A stretch of DNA of 64,000 nt from Sinorhizobium chiapasense (GTDB lineage: Bacteria; Pseudomonadota; Alphaproteobacteria; Rhizobiales; Rhizobiaceae), in the NCBI RefSeq assembly GCF_036488675.1, contig NZ_CP133148.1, positions 2,232,001 to 2,296,000 of the forward strand. The letters run 5' to 3'. Under the pieces are notes generated by a model. The model was given only the letters and a program-made list of their open reading frames with translations, was not told where the DNA came from and made no database searches. A program made the translations under genes and the position numbers. Below are positions 24,835 to 33,816 of the stretch, one piece after another. The stretch's first letter is position 1, and each line of letters opens with the position of its first letter.

Positions 24835-26514
24835 ATGGAACAGCAGCAAATTCCGCTCAGGGTAACCGCAGCTCGTTTTGTCCGCACCATAAGGATTTTT
24901 GCGAATTCCGATGTCGGATGGAGAGCAAAACTCCTGTTTGGCGGACTGATAGCGCTACTTTGCGGACTGAATGCCCTTAACGTAGTAAACAACTACGTCG
25001 GCCGAAATTTCATGACCGCGATTGCCGAGCGGCAGATGGCCGAATTCATCCGGCAGGCGATTTTTTACATCGCTGTTTTCGCAGCTCTCACGGTCGTCGG
25101 CGTCTTCGCCCGATTTGCCGAAGAACGACTGGCGCTGCTTTGGCGCGAATTCCTTACCCGGCGCATCGTTAATCTTTATCTGGAGGACGAAACTTACTAT
25201 CGGCTGGACGTTTCCGGAAAGCTTACGCATCCGGACCAGCGAATAGCCGAGGACGTCCGCGCGTTCACGGTAACCACGCTCTCCTTCGTCATTATGCTGT
25301 TCAGCAGCACCCTTACGATGGTGACCTTTTCCGGTGTGCTGTGGTCAATCAGCCCGTTGCTGTTCGGCGTGGCTGTCCTTTATGCGGCGTGCGGCTCCTA
25401 CATGACGATTGCCCTGGGGCGACCGCTGATCACCCTGAACTACGACCGGCTCGACAAGGAGGCCACCTTCCGGTCAGGCCTCATCCACATTCGAGAAAAC
25501 GCCGAGCCGATCATGCTGACGCGCGGCGAAGGGCGACAGAGAGTACGATTGCTTAATAGGCTCGACGAGTTGATCGCCAACATACGCGAGATTACTGCCG
25601 TCAATCGCAACCTAGGTTTCTTCACCGGCGGCTACAACTGGATGATCCAGCTCGTACCGGACTTGATCATAGCGCCCGCTTTCATAAGAGGAGACATCGA
25701 GTTCGGTGTCGTCACCCAGTCCGGCGCAGCCTTTGCAATGCTTGTGGGCGCGTTCTCGCTGATTGTCAGGCAGTTCAATTCGATCTCGAATTTCGCTGCT
25801 GTGGTCTCGCGGTTGAGCTCCCTGCACGAGGAGGTCGCAAGATCGCACGCGACGGAGTCGGGCATCGAAGTTAGCGAGCGTGACGGTCCCTTGACCTGCG
25901 AGGGCCTCACCCTGGCCCCGTCAACGGACGCAGACCCGCCTCTTCTGAAGGAACTGTCGGTATCGATCCCGTCCGGCACCCGGGTATTGGTCACCGGATC
26001 CAGCCAGGCGCCAGGGGCGGCGTTGTTCCGGGCGATGGCCCACATTCCGACGCCGGGTAAGGGCCGCATCGTCCGCCCTGCTGGCACACTGTTTCTTCCA
26101 CAGCGGCCCTACCTCCCGTCAGGCGCCCTTCGCCAAGTGTTGGTCGGCCCGGAAAAAGAAAGCGAAGTTCCGGATCAACTCATGCTCAGCGTCTTGCATG
26201 AACTCGGCCTCGAACGGATTGTGAGCCAGGCCGGCGGGCTCGATGCGGAACATGACTGGGAAAAGGAACTGTCCCTGAGAGATCAGCAGCTCCTGGCCCT
26301 GGCGAACATTCTTCTCTCGGCTCCGTCTTTCGTCGTGCTGGATCGGGCCGAGATGACATTGGGACCCGAACTGCTCGAGAAGATAATGCGCCTGCTCTCC
26401 AAGCGCTCGATCGCCTGCGTTCACATCGGGGCGGCTGAAGGCGGACGTGAAGTCTATCAAGCCGTCCTCGAATACGGAGACGATGGTCGGTGGACATGGT
26501 CGGCGAAAACATGA
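24835..26514 (+). CDS. YddA/SbmA-type ABC transporter with degenerate ATPase motifs
   Basis: 559 residues from the ATG at 24835. Residues ~30-330 form a six-helix exporter domain typical of the SbmA/BacA/YddA group (LNVVNNYVGRNFMTAIAERQ, EFLTRRIVNLYLEDETYYRL, NPDQRI-like HPDQRIAEDV). Residues ~352-555 align with an ATP-binding domain, but the key residues are lost. Walker A is TGSSQAPGAAL (387-397) without the Gly-Lys-Ser. The signature is LSLRDQQ (479-485) instead of LSxGEQQ, and Walker B reads FVVLDRAE where Glu is expected. The Q-loop LPQRPYLPSG and His530 remain. Either ATPase activity is gone, or transport is proton-driven as in SbmA. It is divergent from the RTX gene. Confidence 0.85.
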   Translation: MEQQQIPLRVTAARFVRTIRIFANSDVGWRAKLLFGGLIALLCGLNALNVVNNYVGRNFMTAIAERQMAEFIRQAIFYIAVFAALTVVGVFARFAEERLALLWREFLTRRIVNLYLEDETYYRLDVSGKLTHPDQRIAEDVRAFTVTTLSFVIMLFSSTLTMVTFSGVLWSISPLLFGVAVLYAACGSYMTIALGRPLITLNYDRLDKEATFRSGLIHIRENAEPIMLTRGEGRQRVRLLNRLDELIANIREITAVNRNLGFFTGGYNWMIQLVPDLIIAPAFIRGDIEFGVVTQSGAAFAMLVGAFSLIVRQFNSISNFAAVVSRLSSLHEEVARSHATESGIEVSERDGPLTCEGLTLAPSTDADPPLLKELSVSIPSGTRVLVTGSSQAPGAALFRAMAHIPTPGKGRIVRPAGTLFLPQRPYLPSGALRQVLVGPEKESEVPDQLMLSVLHELGLERIVSQAGGLDAEHDWEKELSLRDQQLLALANILLSAPSFVVLDRAEMTLGPELLEKIMRLLSKRSIACVHIGAAEGGREVYQAVLEYGDDGRWTWSAKT

Positions 26515-26562
26515 TTTCGCCAATGCCGTCGCTACCGGGGCACCTCATGCGCTGTGCCGCCG

Positions 26563-28161
26563 TCACTCCGGCAGCCCGGCCAGCCGCAGCCCATCGGCGA
26601 GCCGCGCAAGATCCTCCGGGCGATGGATCGGCATCCAGTCGCGGATGCTGGAGACGCTGAGCGATGGGTCGAGCGCGCGCAGCCGCCGCATTGCCTGCCG
26701 CGCCTCCTCGGGGCGCCCGGCAAGCGCGTGGCTTGCCGCCACCACGACGGCCGCGGGGAGCAGACTCGGCAGATTCCCCAGCGCCTTCTCCGCCCAGCTT
26801 GACGCGGCATCGAAGCGCCCGGCGAAGAAATGCGCCAGCGCCATCCCAACCTGCATCCGGAACATTTCCGGATCCAGCGGACTGAGCCGTACGGCATGCG
26901 CCAGGTGCTCGATCGCGGCGTCGGTTTCACCGCGCAGAGCCCGCAGCGTTCCGCCGAGGAACCAGGCAGGCGCGAGGTTCGGATTGAGAAACCTTGCCCT
27001 GTCGATGAGCGCGATGCCGCCGTCGAGGTCACCGGTGAGATGGGCGAGCGCATGCCCGCCTCTCGTCAGCGCCACCGGATTGTCGCGGCCGAGCTCCATC
27101 GCAAGCCGCGCCAGCCGCGCACCCTCGGCGATCTCACGCGGACGGTCCGTCATCCAGCCATTGATCTTGCGCCAGAAATGGCACCAGGCCGCCATGCCAT
27201 AGGCGGAGGCAAATTCCGGGTCGAGCTCGGTCGCCCTGTAGAACAAGGGCAGCGCCGCCTCGATCGCTTCGCGGGTGCCGCTGTGCACCTTCGCCGTGCC
27301 GCGCAGGTAATAGTCGTAGGCGTCGAGGCTTTCCGTCGGCTTGCGCTGGGCGCGCTCGATCTCCGCCCGCTCGAGCTGCGGCGCGATCGCGCCGACGACG
27401 CTTTCGGCGATCTGGTCCTGCAGCTCGAAAATGTCGTCGAGCATGCCTTCGAAGCGCTCCGCCCAGAGATTTGTGCCGGTCGTCGCGTCGATGAGCTGGC
27501 CGGTGATGCGCACCTTGTTGCCGGCCTTGCGCACGCTGCCCTCCAGCACGTAGCGCACGCCAAGCTCCCGGCCGACTGCCTTCACGTCTACCGCCCGCCC
27601 TTTGTAGGTGAAGCTCGAATTGCGCGCGATGACGAACAGCCAGCGCATGCGCGAAAGGGCCGCGATGATGTCCTCCACCACCCCGTCGGCGAAATAGTCC
27701 TGCTCCGGATCGCCGCTGAGATTGAGGAACGGCAGGACGGTGATGGAGGGCTTGTCCGGTAGGACAAGTGCGGGCGGCGGCGGTTCCCTCTGTTCGCTGG
27801 AGCCGTGCTCGATCACGCCCGACCCATCGGGCTGCCGGGGTTCCCCGATTTCGTCAACGCTGATCTCGCCGACGAAGCGGAAGCCCTTGCGGGCGACGGT
27901 GCGGATGAGGCGCTGCTCCTCGCCGCTGTCGCCGATCGCCTTGCGAACCGCGTTGATGTGGCTGGTGATCGTCGATTCCGAGACGATCCGGCCGCCCCAC
28001 ACCGCGGCGAGCAGGTCGTCCTTGCTGACGACGCGGTCGCGGTTCCTGACGAGATGCAGCAGCAGGTCGAAGACCTGCGGCCCGACGGCGACGACTTCCG
28101 CCCGCAGCGTCAGCTCCCGGCGCTCCGGATCGAGCACGTAGTCCCCAAACACGAACGGCAC
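26563..28161 (-). CDS. Winged-helix/TolB-like/TPR regulator (adenylate-cyclase-associated type)
   Basis: 532 residues. Residues 1-105 are an OmpR/CadC-type winged helix (FDLLLHLVRNRDRVVSKDDL, then AVWGGRIVSESTITSHINAV, and RKGFRFVGEI). About residues 140-260 hold the TolB-like segment (LPFLNLSGDPEQDYFADGVV, DIIAALSRMRWLFVIARNSS, VGRELGVRYVLEGSVRKAGN). The remainder consists of TPR-like helices. Rhizobia carry many copies of this architecture; a cyclase catalytic domain is absent here. DNA binding by the N-terminus and protein interaction by the TPRs are family inferences. It is convergent with the ABC gene; a paralogue lies at 32285. Confidence 0.85.
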   Translation of the reverse strand: MPFVFGDYVLDPERRELTLRAEVVAVGPQVFDLLLHLVRNRDRVVSKDDLLAAVWGGRIVSESTITSHINAVRKAIGDSGEEQRLIRTVARKGFRFVGEISVDEIGEPRQPDGSGVIEHGSSEQREPPPPALVLPDKPSITVLPFLNLSGDPEQDYFADGVVEDIIAALSRMRWLFVIARNSSFTYKGRAVDVKAVGRELGVRYVLEGSVRKAGNKVRITGQLIDATTGTNLWAERFEGMLDDIFELQDQIAESVVGAIAPQLERAEIERAQRKPTESLDAYDYYLRGTAKVHSGTREAIEAALPLFYRATELDPEFASAYGMAAWCHFWRKINGWMTDRPREIAEGARLARLAMELGRDNPVALTRGGHALAHLTGDLDGGIALIDRARFLNPNLAPAWFLGGTLRALRGETDAAIEHLAHAVRLSPLDPEMFRMQVGMALAHFFAGRFDAASSWAEKALGNLPSLLPAAVVVAASHALAGRPEEARQAMRRLRALDPSLSVSSIRDWMPIHRPEDLARLADGLRLAGLPE

Positions 28162-28220
28162 GTCGGTATCCCCTGGCGAATGCTTCCGTCCATTGATAGC
28201 ACGGCAACGCGTGCTTAGGG

Positions 28221-28264
28221 CGATTCCAGGAAAAGTGTGTAGCGGTTTTCCGTCCGCAATTGCG
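28221..28264. repeat. GCAATTCC-type palindromic repeat (short form)
   Basis: CGATTCCAGGAAAAGTGTGT then AGCGGTTTTCCGTCCGCAAT. It shares the CCAGGAAAAGTGTGT / GGTTTTCCGTCCG core with 5416, 54819, 55444 and 55497. Confidence 0.75.
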
Positions 28265-28370
28265 TAGCTTCAATGGGTAAGACACGACAGTAACGCAAAT
28301 GGGTTTGGCGGATGCTTTTTTCGCCCCCATCAAGTCAATCGAGTCATGACGCACGGCCGTCCCCCATCCT

Positions 28371-28402
28371 TCCTCATTCCTGTGACACGCACAGGAATGA
28401 GG
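28371..28402. repeat. CATTCCTGTG palindrome
   Basis: CCTCATTCCTGTG, loop ACACG, CACAGGAATGAGG. A single perfect 13-bp inverted repeat, without the paired partner seen elsewhere. Confidence 0.75.
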
Positions 28403-28611
28403 AACGGAGGAGTGCCTTACCGTAGCGCAACCGACGAGGCGCAGTACGCCGCTGTCGTGTGCCGTGCCCGTCCGGCAAGCCGTCTTGGACGAATAACAAA
28501 GCTTCCTTCAAGATCAATTCAAGCGCGCCGCAAGGACTTCCCCGGACCGCTGAGGCACTCTCCACGCAGATCGACGGCAATGGTTGCGGTCGGGAAAGAA
28601 GGAGAGAAGCC

Positions 28612-29364
28612 ATGAAGATCGTCGTCATCGGAGGCACCGGCCTCATCGGATCGAAGCTTGTGAAGACCCTCAAGGAGCGTGGCCATGAAGCGCTCGCCGC
28701 CTCCCCCAACACGGGCGTCAACACCATCACCCGCGAGGGGCTGGCCGAAGCGCTCAATGGCGCCGACATCGTCGTCGACGTGGCCAATGCGCCGGTATGG
28801 GAAGACAAGGCAGTGCTTGAGTTCTTCGAAACGTCGGGCCGTAACCTGCTGGCCGCGGAAGCTGCCGCCGGCGTGCGCCATCACGTTGCCCTGTCGATCG
28901 TCGGTAGCGAACGGCTTCCCGACAACGGCTATTTCCGGGCGAAGGTCGCGCAGGAAAATCTGATCAAGGCATCCGGCCTTCCCTACACCATCCTGCGCGC
29001 CACGCAGTTCTTCGAATTTGTCGGCGGCATTGCCCAGTTGAGCACCGTCGGCGAGGAGATCCGCGTGTCGCCGGCGCTGTTCCAGCCGATCGCGTCCGAC
29101 GACGTGGTGGCGGCACTCACCGAAGTCACGCTCGCAGCCCCGGTCAACGGCACTGTCGAAGTCGCCGGTCCGGAGGCGATCCCGCTCGACGAGGTGGTCA
29201 GGCGCTTCCTCAAGGCAACTGAGGACACGCGCAAGGTCGTGCCCGACGTCCACGCGCGCTACTTCGGCGCCATCATCGACGATCAATCGCTGACACCCGG
29301 CCAGAACCCGCGCCTCGGATCGATCCGCTTCGACGACTGGCTCGCCCAGTCGAAGGCTCAGTAA
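28612..29364 (+). CDS. NmrA-like SDR-fold NAD(P)-binding protein
   Basis: 250 residues from the ATG at 28612, preceded by AAGGAGAGAAG. The N-terminus has the glycine-rich nucleotide motif MKIVVIGGTGLIGSKLVKTL. VADVANAP-like positions (ADIVVDVANAPVWEDKAV), ALSIVGSERL and GYFRAKVAQENLIKASGLPY (Tyr-x-x-x-Lys-like YFRAK) complete an atypical SDR/NmrA fold. Members are NAD(P)H-dependent reductases or redox sensors such as NmrA and QOR2-type proteins. The substrate is unknown. It is monocistronic, bounded by a palindrome and a RIME element. Confidence 0.85.
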   Translation: MKIVVIGGTGLIGSKLVKTLKERGHEALAASPNTGVNTITREGLAEALNGADIVVDVANAPVWEDKAVLEFFETSGRNLLAAEAAAGVRHHVALSIVGSERLPDNGYFRAKVAQENLIKASGLPYTILRATQFFEFVGGIAQLSTVGEEIRVSPALFQPIASDDVVAALTEVTLAAPVNGTVEVAGPEAIPLDEVVRRFLKATEDTRKVVPDVHARYFGAIIDDQSLTPGQNPRLGSIRFDDWLAQSKAQ

Positions 29365-29381
29365 GCGGCTTAAGACCGAAC

Positions 29382-29487
29382 TACAGCGCCGCGCGTCTTA
29401 TAGGACGCGCAAAGGACGCTGTAGTTCTTTGAATTACTGCATGTCCTTATCCTTAAATCGGCTACGATTTAAGGATACATGCAGTAA
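29382..29487. repeat. RIME-type mosaic repeat
   Basis: CTACAGCGCCGCGCGTCTTA / GACGCGCAAAGGACGCTGTAG followed by ACTGCATGTCCTTATCCTTA / TTAAGGATACATGCAGTA. Confidence 0.85.
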
Positions 29488-29649
29488 GGCCCCTGGATTC
29501 AGTGACGAAACGAAAGGCCACGCTTTCGCCTTCCAGCCGGCCGACCAATTTCCTTAGCGACGCCGCGCCCCCTTACACCACCGACGGGTTGTCGCCCCCG
29601 CCCAACCAAAGCGTGGTATAGTCGGCCTTTGCGGGAGGGGGGCCGATCC

Positions 29650-30462
29650 ATGTTCACGCAACTGACCTTCAAGGCGCTCGAACACCGCGGCTGGAGCGAG
29701 CGCGCCCGGATCTATGATCACTATTCGGGCCGGTTCTGCCGCTTCGGCATAGCGGCGCTCATCGATGCGGCTCGGATCAGCCGCGGCCAGTCGACGCTCG
29801 ATGTCTGTTGCGGCACCGGAGAGGCAAGCCTGGCGGCCGCCGCGCGCGGCGCGATCGTCACCGGCATCGACTTTTGCGAGGAAATGATCGCGGAGGCGAA
29901 AGCCAAGGGCGGCAACGTCAATTTCCAGGTCGGCGATGCCGAGGCGCTCATCTTCGAGGACGCCGCCTTCCATCGCGTCATCAACAATTTCGGAACCCTG
30001 CATCTCGCCGATCCCGACAAGGCGATCGCCGAGGCCGCGCGGGTGCTGAAGCCCGGCGGCCGCTACGCCTACACCGTCTGGCGCGGCCCGGATGTCTCGC
30101 CGCTGTTCAGCATCCTTCCGGAGGTCGTCAGCGCCCACGGCACGCTCGATGTCGACCTGCCGCCGGCGCCGCCCTTGTTCCGTTTCGCCGAGCGGGAGGA
30201 AGCGATGCGGGTGCTTTCGGTGGCGGGCTTCACCGACATCACCTTCGGCGGCATACCCGCCACCCTCGACTTCCCGCTCGCCGAGCTTTCCGACTTCTTC
30301 CACCATGCCTTCGTCCGCTCGACGATGGTGCTGGAAAGGCAGGAGCCGGCGGCACGCTTACGGATAGAAGAGGCGCTCGGAGAACGCTTTCAGCCCTTTA
30401 CCGAGAACGGCATCGTCCACCTGCCGCTCCCTGCCCTCGTCGTCAGCGCGACGCGCGCCTGA
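29650..30462 (+). CDS. Class I SAM-dependent methyltransferase
   Basis: 270 residues from the ATG at 29650, with GGGAGGGGGG upstream. The SAM-binding motif I is LDVCCGTGEASLAAAARGAI. The acidic residue of the second strand (TGIDFCEEMIAEAKAK), motif II (VGDAEALIFEDAAFHRVINN) and VLKPGGRYAYTVW complete the UbiE/Coq5-like pattern. The unusual Cys-Cys in motif I replaces the common Gly-x-Gly start but keeps CGTGE. Quinone, phospholipid or small-molecule methylation are possible; nothing here selects one. It stands alone between repeats. Confidence 0.85.
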   Translation: MFTQLTFKALEHRGWSERARIYDHYSGRFCRFGIAALIDAARISRGQSTLDVCCGTGEASLAAAARGAIVTGIDFCEEMIAEAKAKGGNVNFQVGDAEALIFEDAAFHRVINNFGTLHLADPDKAIAEAARVLKPGGRYAYTVWRGPDVSPLFSILPEVVSAHGTLDVDLPPAPPLFRFAEREEAMRVLSVAGFTDITFGGIPATLDFPLAELSDFFHHAFVRSTMVLERQEPAARLRIEEALGERFQPFTENGIVHLPLPALVVSATRA

Positions 30463-30493
30463 ACGAGCCGCCGAGGTGGTGACAGAACAATTC

Positions 30494-30600
30494 CTACAGC
30501 GCCGCGCGTCTTATCAAACGCGCAAAGGACGCTGTAGCACTTTGAATCGCTGCATGTTTTTGTCCTTTAATCGGCTGCGATTTAAGGAAACATGCAGTAG
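30494..30600. repeat. RIME-type mosaic repeat
   Basis: CTACAGCGCCGCGCGTCTTA / AACGCGCAAAGGACGCTGTAG and GCTGCATGTTTTTGTCCTTT / ATTTAAGGAAACATGCAGTAG palindromes. Confidence 0.85.
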
Positions 30601-30848
30601 GAAGCCGTTCCCGGCCGAACTGATGACGATGTGGGGGACCGATCGCAAAGTCGGCTCGCCGAAACACGACAGCCGACATTGCCGACCCGATTGGCTCGAT
30701 CCGATTGGCCCTGGCCTATGAATTGGAACAAGCAGGCCCATGCTCTCTCGCACAGGCCTGAATCTACAAACCACGCCTCAAGAAATGAATAGGTCATTGT
30801 AGATGTTATCTGAAGACCTTAGGGGAGCCGACCACCCCAATCCATGGA

Positions 30849-31000
30849 CTTTAGTCCTACGCGAGCGTGGTAAAGGTCCTAGTCCAATTGCACGCAGCCG
30901 CGCCCGACATATGTGCTTCTGAGCACCAGCCCGCGGCAATGGTGGCGCTGAAGGTCCCAGAGCCAACGCAATTGTCCCTTCTGGCCGGTTCTGGGACCTT
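30849..31000 (+). ncRNA. Candidate structured RNA / repeated regulatory element, copy A
   Basis: CTTTAGTCCTACGCG (30849) is followed 23 bases later by AAAGGTCCTAGTCCAATTGC (30872). About 79 bases after that comes a 50-base hairpin, AAGGTCCCAGAGCC (30951) with GGTTCTGGGACCTT ending at 31000. The same three blocks in the same order occur at 52008-52179. Complementary arms (GGACT...AGTCC) change in both copies while keeping pairing, which hints at RNA structure. Here the element sits 25 bases before a small gene. It could be a leader, an sRNA or a duplicated binding region. Confidence 0.4.
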
Positions 31001-31024
31001 CGCACGCTACGAAGGACGTGCGCC

Positions 31025-31213
31025 ATGCGGTCCCACATTCCCATTCAAGATATCGACATGCTCAGCGCAATCTTCGAGGACTTGCTGCAGGATCATCAAA
31101 TATCCCGCGATAGCCCTGTGGCCGAGGGAATCGTGACACGCCTGATCTTCACTTATGACCTCGGCTTTCGCGATCCCAAGCTGCTGAAAAGGCTTACCGT
31201 GCCCTTTCTGTAG
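31025..31213 (+). CDS. Small protein of unknown function (62 aa)
   Basis: ATG at 31025 with GAAGGA 8 bases upstream. The product is a soluble, mostly helical peptide (IQDIDMLSAIFEDLLQDHQI, then VAEGIVTRLIFTYDLGFRDP, ending LKRLTVPFL). It is not a shadow of another gene, and its base composition is slightly less GC-rich than its neighbours. It follows the structured element at 30849-31000, so that region may be its 5' leader. I do not recognise the family; small rhizobial proteins with this helical pattern and an alternating hydrophobic face are common and uncharacterised. Confidence 0.55.
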   Translation: MRSHIPIQDIDMLSAIFEDLLQDHQISRDSPVAEGIVTRLIFTYDLGFRDPKLLKRLTVPFL

Positions 31214-31244
31214 CGGCACCGGTCCCTGACCCGGGTGCCACGGG

Positions 31245-32135
31245 CAACGCCTCTCGATCAACGCGACACGCATGCACGTCTTCACCCACCTCAAACCGGA
31301 TTCGCTCGGCAAGACCGGCAAGGGCATCCATGCCGACGGCATGGTCGAGCATGACGGTCACGTTGGCCAGCTCCTGCAACAGCTCGACGATCTCGGCATC
31401 ACGGAAAACACGATCGTGCTCTACACGACCGACAACGGCGCTGAACTCGCCCTGTGGCCGGACGGCGCCCAGACGATGTTCCACGGCGAGAAGGGCACGA
31501 CCTGGGAAGGCGGCTTCCGTATTCCGATGATGGTGCGCTGGCCGGGCGTCGTGAAGCCCGGAACGCAAATCAACGAGCCCGTGACGCTCATGGACTGGAT
31601 GCCGACCTTTGCCACTGCCGCCGGCATTCCCGATGTCAAGGAGCAGATGAAACAAGGCTTTCAGGCCGGGACCAAGAACTTCAAGGTCCATCTCGATGGC
31701 TACGACCTCTCCGATCTCCTGAAGGGTGAGGCAAAGACCCCTCCGCGTGACGCGGTCTACTATTTTGACCAGGGCGGAAACCTTAATGCCATCCGGTGGA
31801 ACGACTGGAAGCTGAGTTTTGCCCATGCCAGCCACGGCAACATCGCCACGGCGCAGCGCGAGGTTCCAAGCTGGGCCACGATCGCAAACCTGCGCATGGA
31901 TCCTTATGAGCGGATGATGGACGATGCGGGCGGCGCAATCGAATTCCTCGCCCGCAACATGTGGCTGCTGGTGCCGATCCAGGGCAAGATCAAGGAGTTC
32001 TTCCAGGATTTCGATCAGTACCCGTCCCAGAGCGGCAGTACGCTCAACGCGAGCAACATAAACTACGGCTTGTTGCGGCAGCAGGCGGCGCTAAAGCGGC
32101 TCAACGAAGTCGAACGTCTGGCCGCGCCGCGCTGA
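31245..32135 (+). pseudogene. Arylsulfatase-type gene, N-terminally truncated
   Basis: The open frame matches the second half of type-I sulfatases: SINATRMHVFTHLKP at the junction, MVEHDGHVGQLLQQLDDLGI, NTIVLYTTDNGAE (metal/substrate Asp-Asn), FHGEKGTTWEGGFRIPMMVR and VTLMDWMPTFATAAGIPD. The N-terminal third is absent, including the CxPxR motif that becomes the formylglycine catalytic residue. Homology begins around 31245, before the first ATG at 31272, directly after the unrelated small gene. The enzyme cannot be active as such. The downstream part to 32135 is uninterrupted, so the loss looks recent or the fragment is tolerated. Confidence 0.8.
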
Positions 32136-32284
32136 TACCGATGCTTCCCGCTGCCGGCATCGGCCGGCGGCGGGAATGCATTACGCTCCGTGCGTCGTCA
32201 GGTCGGTTTCCCTGCGTCCGGTCCGGACCTCGGCCAACACAGCCCCCGTTTCCGCCCGATGGCCGATCGGCTATATTTTCGCGC

Positions 32285-33816
32285 ATGATGGAGCAGCCGC
32301 GTGCCTTCGGCCAGTTTGTCCTCGATCCCGCCCGCGGCCTCCTGCTGCGGCATGGCGAGTCCGTTGCTCTCGGCCAGCGGGGTCTCGCCCTTCTTGAAGC
32401 ACTGCTCGACGCCGCCGGCGGCATCGTCACAAAGGCGGAACTGATGGACCGCGGCTGGCCCGGGCGATCGTCGAAGAAAGCAATCTCACCGTGCAGATCG
32501 CCGCACTGCGCAAGGCGCTCGGCCCGGACGGGCAGGAATGGATCGCAACCGTGCCGCGCGTCGGCTATCGCCTTGTCCAGCCGGCGCCGCGATACCGGGA
32601 CGCAGAGGCTACGCTGCCGGCCCGCCCTGCCCTCGCGGTGCTGCCTTTCGCCAACCTCGGCGGCGACCCCGGCCAGGACTATTTCGCCGATGGCGTCGTC
32701 GACGACATCATCACGGCGCTCAGCCGGTTCCGGAGTTTTGCCGTGATCGCGCGCAATTCCTCGTACGCCTACAAGGGCGTAGCGACCGACGTGCGCCAGG
32801 TGGCGAAGGAACTCGGCGTCGGCTACGTGCTCGAAGGCAGCATAAGGCGCTCGGGCAACCGGCTAAGGATCGCGGCGCAGCTCGTCGACGGCGGCAGCGG
32901 CGCGCATCTCTGGGCCGAGACCTTCGACGGCGAGCTCGACGACGTCTTCGAGTTCCAGGACCGGATCACCGAAAGCGTCGCGACGCTGATCGAGCCGCAT
33001 ATCCAGACGGCCGAGATCGCGCGGTCGCGGCGCGAGCGGCCGGGAAGCATTGCGGCCTACGACATCTACCTGCAGGCGCTGGCAAAGATCTCCATCGAAA
33101 CGGAGAAGGACAATGCCGAGGCCTATGCGCTGCTCAGGAAGGGGCTTGCGCAGGATCCCGACAATGCGCTCCTGCTTGCCCATACCGCCTGGGCGCTCGA
33201 ACACCGGCACACCATGGGCTGGCCGTCGCTCGGCCCCGACGACGTAGCGGAATGCTCGGCACTGGCGCGCCGCGGCCTCGAACAGGCGGCGGGCGATGCT
33301 ATGGTAATGGCGCATTGCGGCGTTGCCCTGCTCCACGTCGTAAAAGACTACGATTGGGCGACGGCGATCCTGCAGTCGGCGGCGGAGGCCAACCCCAACA
33401 ACCTGATGGTCGTGGTCCGGGCCGGCCTCGCCCATCTTCATTGCGGCGACCTCGACAAGGCGCTCGCCTATTTCCATCGGGCGAACCGCCTCAGCCCCGG
33501 CGACCGCGGCGCCCACTTCTCGCTTTGCGGCATCGCCGACGTAGAGATGATCCGTGGCCATCATGCCGAGGCGCTTGCCTGGGCCGCCCGGGCGTTCGCC
33601 AGCAGCCCGAACTTCGATCCGACGCTCTGGGTGCTGATAGCGGCCAACGCCCATCTCGGCCGCATGGAGGAGGCGCATCGTTATTGCGATGAACTGAGAA
33701 AGATCGCCCCCGGCATCACCATCGCCCGCATCCGCGCCGGCCAGCCCGCCAAGGACCCGTCGAGAAGCGCCGCCCTTTTCGATGGACTGCGCAAGGCCGG
33801 CCTCGAGGAAGGCTGA
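32285..33816 (+). pseudogene. Winged-helix/TolB-like/TPR regulator interrupted by a single frameshift
   Basis: ATG at 32285 starts a winged helix (MMEQPRAFGQFVLDPARGLL, then LEALLDAAGGIVTKAELMDR), but its frame is lost at about 32462-32464. From 32464 the continuing domain (AIVEESNLTVQIAALRKALG, RVGYRLVQPAPRY) is in another frame and runs intact through the TolB-like part (LPFANLGGDPGQDYFADGVV) and TPR helices to 33816. The expected protein reads WPG-AIVEE; one G is missing from the run at 32462-32464. A sequencing error in a G run or a genuine mutation are both possible. With the extra base it would be a ~510-residue paralogue of the gene at 26563. Confidence 0.75.

Noticed and set aside
24835..26514. 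The ABC protein as the exporter of the RTX protein
   Set aside because: Its membrane domain is of the SbmA/YddA class, not the type-I secretion class. It lacks a fusion partner, and its ATPase motifs are degenerate.
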